Under the pieces are notes generated by a model. That model searched no databases. It was not told the DNA's origin and saw nothing but the letters and a program-made list of their open reading frames with translations. A stretch of DNA of 64,000 nucleotides from Rhizobium leguminosarum (GTDB lineage: Bacteria; Pseudomonadota; Alphaproteobacteria; Rhizobiales; Rhizobiaceae), in assembly GCF_002953715.1 (NCBI RefSeq), contig NZ_CP025012.1, positions 310,001 through 374,000 of the forward strand, in the 5' to 3' direction. How positions within the stretch are numbered: the stretch's first letter is position 1; the number at the start of each line of letters is the position of its first letter. Position numbers and translations under genes: made by a program. Of this stretch, positions 1 to 8,064 are shown one piece after another.

Positions 1-146
1 CGCAACGCCACTATTATGTTATGTGGGCCGCGCGCGCCGGGAGCTTGGGTGTTGTCGCCAATCGAAACCTCATTCAGCTCGCGGAACCAAAGCCCGAACC
101 CGCCGTTGATTGCCATGCCCAACCGTGTCCGGGAGACAGGACAGAC

Positions 147-950
147 ATGGCACGTCAGACATTCTGGAAAGGCTATCTCAAGCTCTCGCTCGTCACTGCC
201 GCCGTCTCGCTGACGCCGGCGACGACCGAAAGCAACAAGGTCCGTTTCCACGTCCTCAATCGCCAGACGAAGAACCGCGTCGAAAGCCGCTATGTCGACA
301 GCGTCACCCACAAACCGGTGGCCGAGCGGGACCAGGTAAAGGGCTATCCGCGCGGCGAGGACGATTATGTCCTTCTCGAAGACGAGGAGATAGAGGAAGT
401 CGGGCTCGAAAGCACCCGCACCATCGAGATCGACAGCTTCGTGCCGCGCGGCTCGATCGATTGGATCTGGTACGACAAGCCGCATTTTCTGGCGCCCGAA
501 GACAAGGTCGGGGTGGAAGCCTTCTGCGTCATCCGCGAGGCGATGAAGGCGAATGATGTCGTCGGTATCGCCCGGCTTGTCCTTTATCGTCGCGAGCGTG
601 CCGTGCTGCTGGAGCCGCAAGGCAAAGGCATCGTTCTCTGGACCCTGCGCTACGGCGACGAGGTGCGTGATCCCATAGCCGAACTCGACGATAAGGCCGA
701 GATCGACAGCAAGCTGCTGACGCTGATGACGCAACTGGTGAAGGAAGAGACGAAGGATTGGAGCCCGGCCATGGTGCAGGACCCGATCCAGAAACGCCTG
801 AAGTCGATGATCCGCGGCAAGCAGAAGAGCCTGAAGAAGGCGGCGCCCGCGGAAAAACCCGCACCGGTGAAATCGACCGGCAACGTCATCAATATCATGG
901 ATGCGCTGAAGAAGAGCCTGGCCGCGGAAGGCGGACGCAAGCCCCGCTAG
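147..950 (+). CDS. ku: Ku-type DNA end-binding protein (first copy)
   Basis: Bacterial Ku homodimers thread onto broken DNA ends and recruit LigD for non-homologous end joining. The protein (267 aa) has the Ku core from about residue 8 to 210, with the pattern VRFHVLNRQTKNRVESRYVD and then a DQVKGY segment that is also present in the second Ku of this window. The C-terminus is lysine rich, as in other bacterial Ku proteins. The ATG at 147 is chosen because it aligns with the start of the second Ku (MARxxFWKGxLK against MAARASWKGHLK) and follows a GGGAG/AGGA ribosome site; an upstream in-frame ATG at 21 would add 42 unrelated residues. It converges on ligD, from which a dispersed repeat separates it. 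Confidence 0.9.
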   Translation: MARQTFWKGYLKLSLVTAAVSLTPATTESNKVRFHVLNRQTKNRVESRYVDSVTHKPVAERDQVKGYPRGEDDYVLLEDEEIEEVGLESTRTIEIDSFVPRGSIDWIWYDKPHFLAPEDKVGVEAFCVIREAMKANDVVGIARLVLYRRERAVLLEPQGKGIVLWTLRYGDEVRDPIAELDDKAEIDSKLLTLMTQLVKEETKDWSPAMVQDPIQKRLKSMIRGKQKSLKKAAPAEKPAPVKSTGNVINIMDALKKSLAAEGGRKPR

Positions 951-1018
951 AGCCATTCCAGGAAAAGTGCGAAGCGGGTTTCCGTTCGGAATTGCGTCAA
1001 TGAAAGATCGGAGCGGAA
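949..1018. repeat. Dispersed intergenic repeat, family C
   Basis: A short element beginning at the ku stop codon (TAG, 948-950) reads AGCCATTCCAGGAAAAGTGC, then GAAGCGGGTTTCCG, TTCGGAATTGCG and TCAA. This is a recognisable rhizobial intergenic repeat type. The arms GAAGCGGGTTTCC and GGAATTGCGTC can form imperfect stems. It fills the gap between the convergent ku and ligD genes. Only one copy is seen in this window, so calling it dispersed rests on memory of other rhizobial genomes. Confidence 0.5.
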
Positions 1019-1034
1019 CGAAGCATCCGGTCCT

Positions 1035-3545
1035 CTATCGCTTCTTCTTCTCCAGCGCTTTCGCCGCCGCGAAAAACCCATCCCAGGGATCTCTCGGCAA
1101 GGCATCGAGCCGTGTCGGCGTATTGTCCACCGTGAAATAGCCCGGTCCGATGTCGGCGGTGAGCTCACCCCATTCCAGCGGCATCGACACGGCAGCGCCC
1201 GGTCTTGCCCGCGTCGAATAGGGTGCGACCGCCGTATTGCCGCGGCCGTTGCGGAGATAGTCGATGAAGATCCTCCCCTTGCGCTTGGCCTTCGTCGCCG
1301 TCGCGAGATAGAGGTCGGGATCGTCGGATGACATGCTGTCGGCAAGCCATTTGGCAAAGCTCTTCACCTCGACCCAGCTGGCCTTGGGCTCAAGCGGCGT
1401 TACCACATGCAGTCCCTTGCCACCTGAGGTCTTGACGAAAGCGGCGAGACCTTCGGCCTCCAGCCGTTCCTTCAATTCGTAAGCCGCGGCGATCACATTC
1501 ACCCACTCCACATCCTCGCCGGGATCGAGGTCCATGGTGATCATGTCGGGCTTTTCCCAATTGTCGGTCGTCGCACCCCAGGGGTGAATTTCAAGGACCG
1601 CCGATTGCACCAGCGCCACGACACCGTCGAAATCGGTAATGCGCAGCAGCTTCTCTCCTTGCTTGTCCTTTGGATCGGTTATCTCGCCGATATGCGGATT
1701 CATGCCCTTCCAGGCATGCTTCTGGAAGAACCGCTGCCGGCCATTGATGCCGTCGGGCAGGCGCAGCAGCGCCAACGGCCGGTTGACGACATAGGGCGCC
1801 ATCAAGCGCCAGACCTGGGCGTAGTAATTCGCCAGCCCTTCCTTGGTGACACCCTCGTCCGGCCAGTAGATGCGGTCGGGATGGGTAAGCGCCACCGCCG
1901 ATTTCGGCAGGGCTCGGGCTGTGGTCTTTTCCGTTTCGCGTGTCACGTCCCTCGCGGGCTTGTCCTCACGCAGGCCGCGAAAGGCGGCATGGCGCAGATT
2001 GCCGTCGGCCGACCAGGCGCGAAATTCCACCTCGCCGACCAGCTGCGGCTTGACATAGATCAGCCCGCGCCGCTCCTCTGTCGTCAGCTTGTCGTCGAAT
2101 GAACTTTCGTTCTGCGTCAGCTTTGACAGTCTCTCATGGAGCATCTGTGCCGTTGCTACCGTATAGCCGGTACCGACGCGGCCGACATGTTTGAGTTCGC
2201 CGTTTTGGTAATAACCCATTGCCAGCGAGCCGATCGCATTCTTCATCGACGTCGACGGCACATAGCCGCCGATGACGAATTCCTGCCGATGCGAGCATTT
2301 CGATTTGATCCACTCGCCCTTTCGCCCCGACGTGTATTTGCTGTCGCGCTGCTTGGAGATCACCCCTTCTAGGCTGAGCCGGCAGGCATGGTCGAGTACC
2401 AATCCGCCGCTCTCGTTGAAATGTACGCTGTAGCGCAGCTTGCCGTTATCGTCAGGCAGGAGGGTCTCGAGCAGATGCTTGCGATCGAGGACAGTCACAT
2501 CAAGCAGGCTGTGGCCGTCGAGATGGAGAAGATCAAAAGCATAGAAGACAAAGCGGTCATAGCGACCCTCGCTCAGGTCGTGCTGAAGGGCGGAGAAATC
2601 CGAGGCGCCGGTATCGCGCTCGACGACGATTTCGCCGTCGATCACCGCCGATCGCACCGGCAGGGCGGCGAAGGCATCGAGCACGTCCTTGCCGAATTTT
2701 GCCGTCCAGTCGAGCCCGCTGCGGGTCAACATCTTGACCTCGCCGTCCTCGATCCTGACCTGCAAGCGATAGCCGTCGAACTTGATCTCATGGATCCAGC
2801 GATCACCCGCCGGCGGCTTCGGCTTCAGCTTGGCAAGTGCCGGCTCGATGAAGTCGGGCATCGCACCCTTGCGCGCGCCCTTCGGCCAGTGGCGTACCCG
2901 GGGTGTTGCGGCTTTTATGGTCCGCGCCGGCCTTTCGACGACAACCGCCTTGCCGTTCTTCGCTTTGGAATTCCAGGTCGCATCCGGGCTTTTCGCCACC
3001 TCTTCGAGTTGTCGGCCTGTTTTGGCCGATTCCGGCCGCTCATCGAGGATGTCGCCATCGTGGCGCGCCTCGGCGTCGTCCCCCTTGATCAGCAGCCAGT
3101 TCTCGCGCTTTTCACCGGGCCGGCCGTGCATGCGCACCAGATGCCAGCGGCCTTTCAGCTTCTCTCCGTCCAGTTCGAATTCCATATGGCCTTTGCGATA
3201 GGCCTTGTGAACATCGCCATGCGGCGTCCAGGTGCCGCGATCCCAGACGATGACGGTGCCGCCGCCATATTGTCCCTTCGGGATGATGCCCTCGAAATCG
3301 CCATAGGAGAGCGGGTGATCCTCGACATGCACGGCAAGCCGCTTGTCCTCCGGGTTGAGGCTCGGTCCCTTCGTCACCGCCCAGCTCTTCAGCACCCCAT
3401 CCATCTCCAGCCGGAAATCATAGTGCAGCCGGGTCGCATCGTGCTTCTGGATGACGAAGCTGTTGCCGCTGCTGCGGCCCTCTTGTCCGCGCGGCTCCGG
3501 GGTGAGCTTGAAATTGCGTTTCGCCTGATAGGTTTCGAGAGCCAT
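1035..3545 (-). CDS. ligD: ATP-dependent DNA ligase LigD (NHEJ)
   Basis: LigD is the multifunctional enzyme of bacterial end joining. This 836-aa protein carries all three domains in the order phosphoesterase - ligase - polymerase. Residues 1-190 hold the 3'-phosphoesterase domain (KHDATRLHYDFRLE at 34-47). The ligase domain starts near 228 and has the nucleotidyl lysine K255 in EIKFDGYR. The primase-like polymerase domain follows from about 550, with the metal-binding DLD at 672-674 and SGGKGLH near 707. The gene lies 1 bp downstream of the second ku on the same strand, so the two are probably cotranscribed. Length and completeness suggest a functional enzyme. Confidence 0.96.
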   Translation of the reverse strand: MALETYQAKRNFKLTPEPRGQEGRSSGNSFVIQKHDATRLHYDFRLEMDGVLKSWAVTKGPSLNPEDKRLAVHVEDHPLSYGDFEGIIPKGQYGGGTVIVWDRGTWTPHGDVHKAYRKGHMEFELDGEKLKGRWHLVRMHGRPGEKRENWLLIKGDDAEARHDGDILDERPESAKTGRQLEEVAKSPDATWNSKAKNGKAVVVERPARTIKAATPRVRHWPKGARKGAMPDFIEPALAKLKPKPPAGDRWIHEIKFDGYRLQVRIEDGEVKMLTRSGLDWTAKFGKDVLDAFAALPVRSAVIDGEIVVERDTGASDFSALQHDLSEGRYDRFVFYAFDLLHLDGHSLLDVTVLDRKHLLETLLPDDNGKLRYSVHFNESGGLVLDHACRLSLEGVISKQRDSKYTSGRKGEWIKSKCSHRQEFVIGGYVPSTSMKNAIGSLAMGYYQNGELKHVGRVGTGYTVATAQMLHERLSKLTQNESSFDDKLTTEERRGLIYVKPQLVGEVEFRAWSADGNLRHAAFRGLREDKPARDVTRETEKTTARALPKSAVALTHPDRIYWPDEGVTKEGLANYYAQVWRLMAPYVVNRPLALLRLPDGINGRQRFFQKHAWKGMNPHIGEITDPKDKQGEKLLRITDFDGVVALVQSAVLEIHPWGATTDNWEKPDMITMDLDPGEDVEWVNVIAAAYELKERLEAEGLAAFVKTSGGKGLHVVTPLEPKASWVEVKSFAKWLADSMSSDDPDLYLATATKAKRKGRIFIDYLRNGRGNTAVAPYSTRARPGAAVSMPLEWGELTADIGPGYFTVDNTPTRLDALPRDPWDGFFAAAKALEKKKR

Positions 3546-3546
3546 C

Positions 3547-4386
3547 TCAGCTTGCCTTCTTGCCGCGGCTGTCGCTGCGCGCCGGCGCCTTCTTCTTTGC
3601 GGGAGCCTTGCCGCTCATCTTGGCACTCTGGCGCAGCGCCTCCATCAGGTCGACGACCTTGCGTTCCGGGGCCTGTTTCTTCTTCGGTGGCGCCCGGCCT
3701 TCGATCTTCGCCTTCACCAGCTCGACGAGGGCAGCCTCGTAGCGATCCTGGTATTCGCTCGGTTCGAAGCTGCCTTGCTTGGTGCCAATGATATGACCCG
3801 CAAGCTCGATCATTTCCTTGTCGAACTTGATGTCGGGGATATCCTTGAAAACCGTATCGGCAGAACGCACCTCGTGGTCGAAATTCAGCATCGTCGCGAC
3901 GATGTAGCCGTCATGCGGACGGATCAGCAGCGTCCGGATGCGCCGGAAAAGCACGGCTTCGGCCAGAGCCGCGACCCTGCCGTCACGCATGCCCCTGGCG
4001 ATCAGCGCCAGCGCCTCCTCGTCATGTTCGTCCACAGGCGCGAGATAGTAAGGGCGGTCGAAATACAGCTTGTCGATGTCGTCGAAGGCGATGAAAGCCT
4101 TGATATTGAGGACCTTGTCGCTTTCCGGCATGATTTCGGCGATCTCGTCGCCCTCGATGACGATGTAGTCGCCATTCTCCATCTGGTAGCCCTTGACCTG
4201 GTCGCCCCGCTCGACCGGTTTACCGGTCTCGCTGTCGACGAATTGTCGTTCCACCCGGTGGCCGGTCCTGCGGTTGATAATGTTGAAGGAGACGCGGTCG
4301 GAGGAGGAAACGGCGGTGTAGAGCCCGACGGCGCAGGCAAGGTCGCCCACCTTCAGATGACCCTTCCAGCTTGCCCGAGCGGCCAT
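3547..4386 (-). CDS. ku: Ku-type DNA end-binding protein (second copy)
   Basis: A second Ku (279 aa), paralogous to the one at 147-950. It has the Ku core (VSFNIINRRTGHRVERQFVD, then ETGKPVERGDQVKGY) from about residue 8 to 210, and a lysine/proline/alanine-rich tail (GKAPAKKKAPARSDSRGKKAS) of the sort that contacts DNA or LigD. It is transcribed first in a two-gene operon with ligD, 1 bp apart. Several rhizobia carry multiple ku genes, and the two here may form homodimers or a heterodimer; the sequence does not say which one is LigD's preferred partner. Confidence 0.94.
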   Translation of the reverse strand: MAARASWKGHLKVGDLACAVGLYTAVSSSDRVSFNIINRRTGHRVERQFVDSETGKPVERGDQVKGYQMENGDYIVIEGDEIAEIMPESDKVLNIKAFIAFDDIDKLYFDRPYYLAPVDEHDEEALALIARGMRDGRVAALAEAVLFRRIRTLLIRPHDGYIVATMLNFDHEVRSADTVFKDIPDIKFDKEMIELAGHIIGTKQGSFEPSEYQDRYEAALVELVKAKIEGRAPPKKKQAPERKVVDLMEALRQSAKMSGKAPAKKKAPARSDSRGKKAS

Positions 4387-4404
4387 TCCATCCTCCGTCG
4401 CAAA

Positions 4405-4638
4405 TCAGAGCCGGCTGCCGCTCTTGTCGGTTTCGAGTTCCTGAAATGCCCAGCCGCGGCCGTCGGGCGCGGGATAGGCGAGCAGCGCATCGCCATTGCC
4501 GATCTTCTGGCGCGATGCGGCGTCCTTGGCATGGACAATCGCTTCATCAGCTGTCGCATAGGTTTCCGAAAGTGTGTCGCCGAGCTTATAGGCCCAGCCA
4601 TTGTCATGCGGCACGACCTGATAGGTGATATCGGCCAT
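4405..4638 (-). CDS. Small DUF2188-like protein
   Basis: A 77-aa protein, MADITYQVVPHDNGWAYKLG at the N-terminus, then a short acidic segment and a C-terminal GRGWAFQELETDKSGSRL. The pattern of an aromatic/glycine strand (GWAYKL), an alanine-rich helix (TADEAIVHAKDAA) and a final short strand resembles the small DUF2188-type proteins common in rhizobia, whose function is unknown. The start is set by GAGGAG seven bases upstream of the ATG at 4638; an upstream in-frame start at 4722 would overlap the neighbouring gene and lacks such a site. It lies 18 bp upstream of the ku-ligD operon on the same strand, which may mean cotranscription. Confidence 0.7.
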   Translation of the reverse strand: MADITYQVVPHDNGWAYKLGDTLSETYATADEAIVHAKDAASRQKIGNGDALLAYPAPDGRGWAFQELETDKSGSRL

Positions 4639-4684
4639 CTCGGATCTCCTCTTCTCAACTAAATAGGGTGCATGATCTCGTCGG

Positions 4685-4945
4685 CTAGTTCCGCTTTGGT
4701 TTGCGCCGTTCATCGAGCGCAATGATCTTCTCTAGCGATGCGATATCCTCGCTGGTGACGACGGGAACCGGATCGGCAGCGATGGCTTCCAGCACCGCCT
4801 GGGAGACGGCGCCATTTCGGATCGCCCATTCCAACGTTTCGCGGGTTTCCCGTTCGGCCCTCAGCTGCGCATAGAGCGCAACGATCAGCCGATCGCGCGC
4901 ATCCATCCGCCGGCCTTGGTTATCCATGCTGCGGACGTCAGGCAT
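4685..4945 (-). CDS. Hypothetical protein, 86 aa
   Basis: I do not recognise the family. The protein is mostly helical, charged at both ends (RSMDNQGRRMDARDRLIVAL at the start, ALDERRKPKRN at the end) and has no signal peptide, membrane segment or cysteine. An AAAGGTGG ribosome site lies 5-6 bases upstream of the ATG at 4945; a second ATG in frame (MDNQGRR) sits six codons in. It is on the same strand as the DUF2188-like, ku and ligD genes, 46 bp ahead of the DUF2188-like start, and divergent from the OsmC gene, so it may be the first gene of that transcription unit. Confidence 0.5.
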   Translation of the reverse strand: MPDVRSMDNQGRRMDARDRLIVALYAQLRAERETRETLEWAIRNGAVSQAVLEAIAADPVPVVTSEDIASLEKIIALDERRKPKRN

Positions 4946-5088
4946 CGCAATCCACCTTTGTCACTGATTTCGTTCAGGTGTATTCAACTGATGACGGATG
5001 GAAAGGTTCCGAACCCAGGGGCGGCGTTTGCCATTGCCGCCTCGGGCGGAAATCACCATCTGCAAGATATTCGCAAGAGGATTTAAAC

Positions 5089-5517
5089 ATGGCCGATCTC
5101 AAGGCTCGTCCCCGCCCGACCGGTGCCACCGCCGTTCTCGGCCGTACCGGTTTCCCGCACGTCACCTCCGCCACCAAGGGCGAGATCGATATCGTCACCG
5201 CGCCGTCGCAGCCGGGTTTCAATCCGCTCGATCTGCTCTATTCCTCGCTCTCGGCCTGCCTGGTGCTGAGTGCCCGGATCGCCGCCAGCCAGATGGGCAT
5301 TCTCGACAAGATCAGCGAGATCACTGCCGACGTCACCGGCGAGAAGGCGACGGAAGGCCTTTCGCGCGTCGCCAAGTTCAACATCGCCTTTTCGATCAAG
5401 GGCGATATCGACGAGGAGACCCGGCAGAAAATCGCCCATGCCGCCGAAGACGAGATCTGCACGGTGAGCAACACCATCCGCGGCAATCCCGAGTTCTCGA
5501 CGACGATATCGGGGTAA
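5089..5517 (+). CDS. OsmC/Ohr family peroxidase-like protein
   Basis: OsmC-family proteins are small thiol peroxidases that reduce organic hydroperoxides. The 142-aa product has both expected cysteines: C57 in the helix LYSSLSACLVL and C124 in DEICTVSNTI, with the usual N-terminal strand ending GEIDIVTAPSQPGFNPLDLL. The start is the ATG at 5089, preceded by AAGAGGA eight bases upstream; an upstream in-frame start at 4978 adds a region with no family character. The gene stands alone, divergent from the 86-aa hypothetical gene. The exact subgroup (OsmC, Ohr or YhfA type) cannot be settled by eye. Confidence 0.85.
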   Translation: MADLKARPRPTGATAVLGRTGFPHVTSATKGEIDIVTAPSQPGFNPLDLLYSSLSACLVLSARIAASQMGILDKISEITADVTGEKATEGLSRVAKFNIAFSIKGDIDEETRQKIAHAAEDEICTVSNTIRGNPEFSTTISG

Positions 5518-5571
5518 TTCTGTATCTCCATAATAATTATAGACAATCGAAAGCGGAGGATTGCGTGGCCG

Positions 5572-7056
5572 ATGCCCGGCTTCTATGCTCGGGCATCAAA
5601 AGCAACGATCCCGGCCATCATGCAGCCCAAGCCTCTCCCGACGTCTGAACAACCCGTCGTTGCCATCATCGGCGGCGGTGTCTCCGGCGCCGGTGTCGCC
5701 TATCATCTCGCGCGCGCCAACTGCGGCGAGCGCCCTGCCATCGTGGTCTTCGAGCCGCGCGCCGAGCTCGGCCGTGGCCTTGCCTATGACACGGCCGATC
5801 CGGCCCATCGCATCAATGTTCCTGCCGCCAAGATGAGTCTGCAGCCCGGCGACCTGGGCGAATTCCAGGCCTGGATCGCAGCCCGCGATGCCGTCGCCGA
5901 CGACCCTGAGGCCAGGCAGCCCGAGGGCCTGCTCTTCCCCCGGCGTCGGCTCTTCGGCGATTATGTCGCCTCCCTGCTGACGCCGCTGCTGGAAGACGGT
6001 AGCGTGCGTCATTGCCGCGCCACAGTGGCGGGTGTCGAGCGCCGTGCCGGCCGCTGGTCGATCCTCGACGACAAAGGCGGCGTGACGGAGGCCGACATCG
6101 TCGCAATCGCCACCAGCCATCCGCCGCCGGCAGCCCCCGGCCGACTTGCGACCCGGCTTGCTGCCCATCCCCGTTTCGTCGGCGATACCACCAAGCCGGG
6201 CGCGCTCGACGTGATCCGCCCGCAGGACCGGGTGTTGGTCATCGGCAACGGCCTGACGGCCGCCGACGTCATCGCCTCGCTGGCTGAGCGCGGGCATGAC
6301 GGTCCGGTGACCGCGATCTCGCGCCGCGGTCTGCGGTCTCGCGGCCATCCGCTGGTACCGCAGGAGCTCTTCGGCGATTTCGTCTCCACTGCAGCCCATT
6401 CCGCCGTGTCGCTGCTGAGAGGGATCCGCACAGCCATAAAAGCGGCAAGCGCGCAGGGCATAAGCTGGCATGGGGTGATCGACCAGGTGCGGGCGCAGGG
6501 ATACGATCTCTGGCAGGCGCTGCCGGTTGCCGAACGACGCCGTCTCGTCCGCCATCTGCGTCCCTATTGGGATGTGCACCGTTTCCGTATCGCCCCGCAG
6601 GTCGAGGCCGTGCTCGACGCGGCGATTGCCAGGGGCCGCCTCGATATCCTGGCCGGCTCGGTTGCCGATGCGCGCATCGAGGGCGAGCTCATTCTTTGCA
6701 CCCTGCAACCGCGTCATCAGCGCCAGCCGTTGGAGCGACGCTATGACGCCGTCGTCGTCACCACCGGCCCGGCGCATGGCGGCATTCTCGAAACCCAGCC
6801 CTGGCTCACGGCACTTTCGGCAAGCGGCCACCTGTCGCTCGATCCGACCGGCCTTGGCCTTTCCTGTAACCAGCGTTCGGAGGCGATCGGCCCGTCCGGA
6901 CATGCAGATCCTTCGCTGCTGATCTCCGGCCCGTTGGCACGCGGCACCTTCGGCGAGCTGATGGGACTGCCGCAGGTGACCGAGCATGCCTTCTTCATCG
7001 CCGCCGAGATCGCCGAAAAGCTGCGGACCAGCGCGACGAATAGGCATCCTGCCTGA
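5572..7056 (+). CDS. FAD/NAD(P)-binding protein (YdhS-like)
   Basis: A 494-aa predicted flavoprotein. An N-terminal Rossmann motif VAIIGGGVSGAGVAYHLAR (about residues 30-48) binds FAD, and a second dinucleotide fold begins at VLVIGNGLTAADVIASLAERG (about 220-240). This two-fold layout and length fit the FAD-dependent urate hydroxylase/YdhS-like group of NAD(P)-binding proteins, of largely unknown substrate. GGAGG at 5555-5559 supports the ATG at 5572; the alternative ATG at 5620 (MQPKPLPT) lacks a ribosome site but is where homology would be expected to start. The next gene, an exporter, follows 111 bp later on the same strand. Confidence 0.8.
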   Translation: MPGFYARASKATIPAIMQPKPLPTSEQPVVAIIGGGVSGAGVAYHLARANCGERPAIVVFEPRAELGRGLAYDTADPAHRINVPAAKMSLQPGDLGEFQAWIAARDAVADDPEARQPEGLLFPRRRLFGDYVASLLTPLLEDGSVRHCRATVAGVERRAGRWSILDDKGGVTEADIVAIATSHPPPAAPGRLATRLAAHPRFVGDTTKPGALDVIRPQDRVLVIGNGLTAADVIASLAERGHDGPVTAISRRGLRSRGHPLVPQELFGDFVSTAAHSAVSLLRGIRTAIKAASAQGISWHGVIDQVRAQGYDLWQALPVAERRRLVRHLRPYWDVHRFRIAPQVEAVLDAAIARGRLDILAGSVADARIEGELILCTLQPRHQRQPLERRYDAVVVTTGPAHGGILETQPWLTALSASGHLSLDPTGLGLSCNQRSEAIGPSGHADPSLLISGPLARGTFGELMGLPQVTEHAFFIAAEIAEKLRTSATNRHPA

Positions 7057-7167
7057 TTTTCCACCAATATGTCGTTCTTCGACTGTCCCCGGTGATCGAC
7101 TTCTGATAGTCCCTCGGCCACCAACTTTCGCCGGCCCGGCATTTGGGCGACCAGAAATATCGAGACC

Positions 7168-8061
7168 ATGTCGCAGGTTGCCTCCACCCTTTCCGAAGCC
7201 TCGCCTTCCAATCGTTTCGCCCTCGCGGCGCTCCTTCTGGGCGGGGCGGCGATCGGCGGCTCGCCGATCTTCGTCAGACTGTCCGAGGTCGGACCGATGG
7301 CGACGGCCTTCTGGCGCGTGGCGCTGGCGCTGATCCCGATCCTCATCGTCTCGCTGCTGAAGAAGGATGCGGGGCCGAAGCCGCAAAGCCTTTCCGACTA
7401 TGGCATGCTGATTCTGCCCGGCGTTATGTTGGCGCTCGACCTCGGCGCCTGGCACCTTTCGCTCACCATGACGTCGGTCGCCAATGCGACGCTGCTGGCC
7501 AACCTCGCACCGGTTTTCGTCACGCTGATCGCCTTCCTCTTCTTCAGCGTGAGGATCAGTCGCATCTTCCTGTTCGGGCTTGTCCTGGCGCTATCAGGCG
7601 TCGTCATTCTGAAGGGAGGACCGGCAGCCGTCGGCAACGGCGACCTCAGCGGCGATGGCATCGCGATGATCGCCGCCTTCTTCTATGCCTGCTACATCCT
7701 GGCGATCGGCAGGCTGCGCAGCCGGTTCGATACGATCCGCATCATGTTGTGGAGCACGGCCTGCGCTGCCGTCTGCATCTTTCCGATCGGCCTGGTCTAC
7801 GAGGGCCATATGCTGCCCACGACCGTCTACGGCTGGTCGATCGTTTTCGGCCTGGCCTTTATCAGCCATGCCGGCGGACAGGTGGCGATCACCTATGCGC
7901 TGGCCTATCTGCCACCGGCCTTTTCCTCCCTGACGCTGCTGTTGCAGCCGGTCGTTGCGGCGATCCTCGCCTGGGCGTTGCTCAACGAGGCGATCGGGAC
8001 GGTGCAGGCGCTCGGCGGCGCCGTCGTGCTTGCCGGCATCATGGTTGCACGCCGCGGCTGA
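7168..8061 (+). CDS. DMT-superfamily (EamA) transporter
   Basis: A 297-aa membrane protein with about ten hydrophobic segments arranged as two EamA repeats of five: the first from ALAALLLGGAAIGGSPIFVR, the second from GIAMIAAFFYACYILAIGRL. EamA proteins export amino acids, purines or other small metabolites, but the substrate cannot be read from the sequence. The second repeat ends with the typical QPVVAAILAWALLNEAIG motif (around 255-275), a hallmark of the family. It converges with the dioxygenase-esterase gene, with stop codons only 3 bp apart. Confidence 0.88.
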   Translation: MSQVASTLSEASPSNRFALAALLLGGAAIGGSPIFVRLSEVGPMATAFWRVALALIPILIVSLLKKDAGPKPQSLSDYGMLILPGVMLALDLGAWHLSLTMTSVANATLLANLAPVFVTLIAFLFFSVRISRIFLFGLVLALSGVVILKGGPAAVGNGDLSGDGIAMIAAFFYACYILAIGRLRSRFDTIRIMLWSTACAAVCIFPIGLVYEGHMLPTTVYGWSIVFGLAFISHAGGQVAITYALAYLPPAFSSLTLLLQPVVAAILAWALLNEAIGTVQALGGAVVLAGIMVARRG

Positions 8062-8064
8062 TCG

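Noticed and set aside
2388..3791. 467-codon frame antisense to ligD
   Set aside because: It is the mirror of the GC-rich ligD gene; no ribosome site, no family features, and it runs through the convergent ku/ligD region.
5596..7455. 619-codon frame antisense to the FAD-binding protein
   Set aside because: Composition follows codon-position bias of the real gene on the other strand; no recognisable domain.
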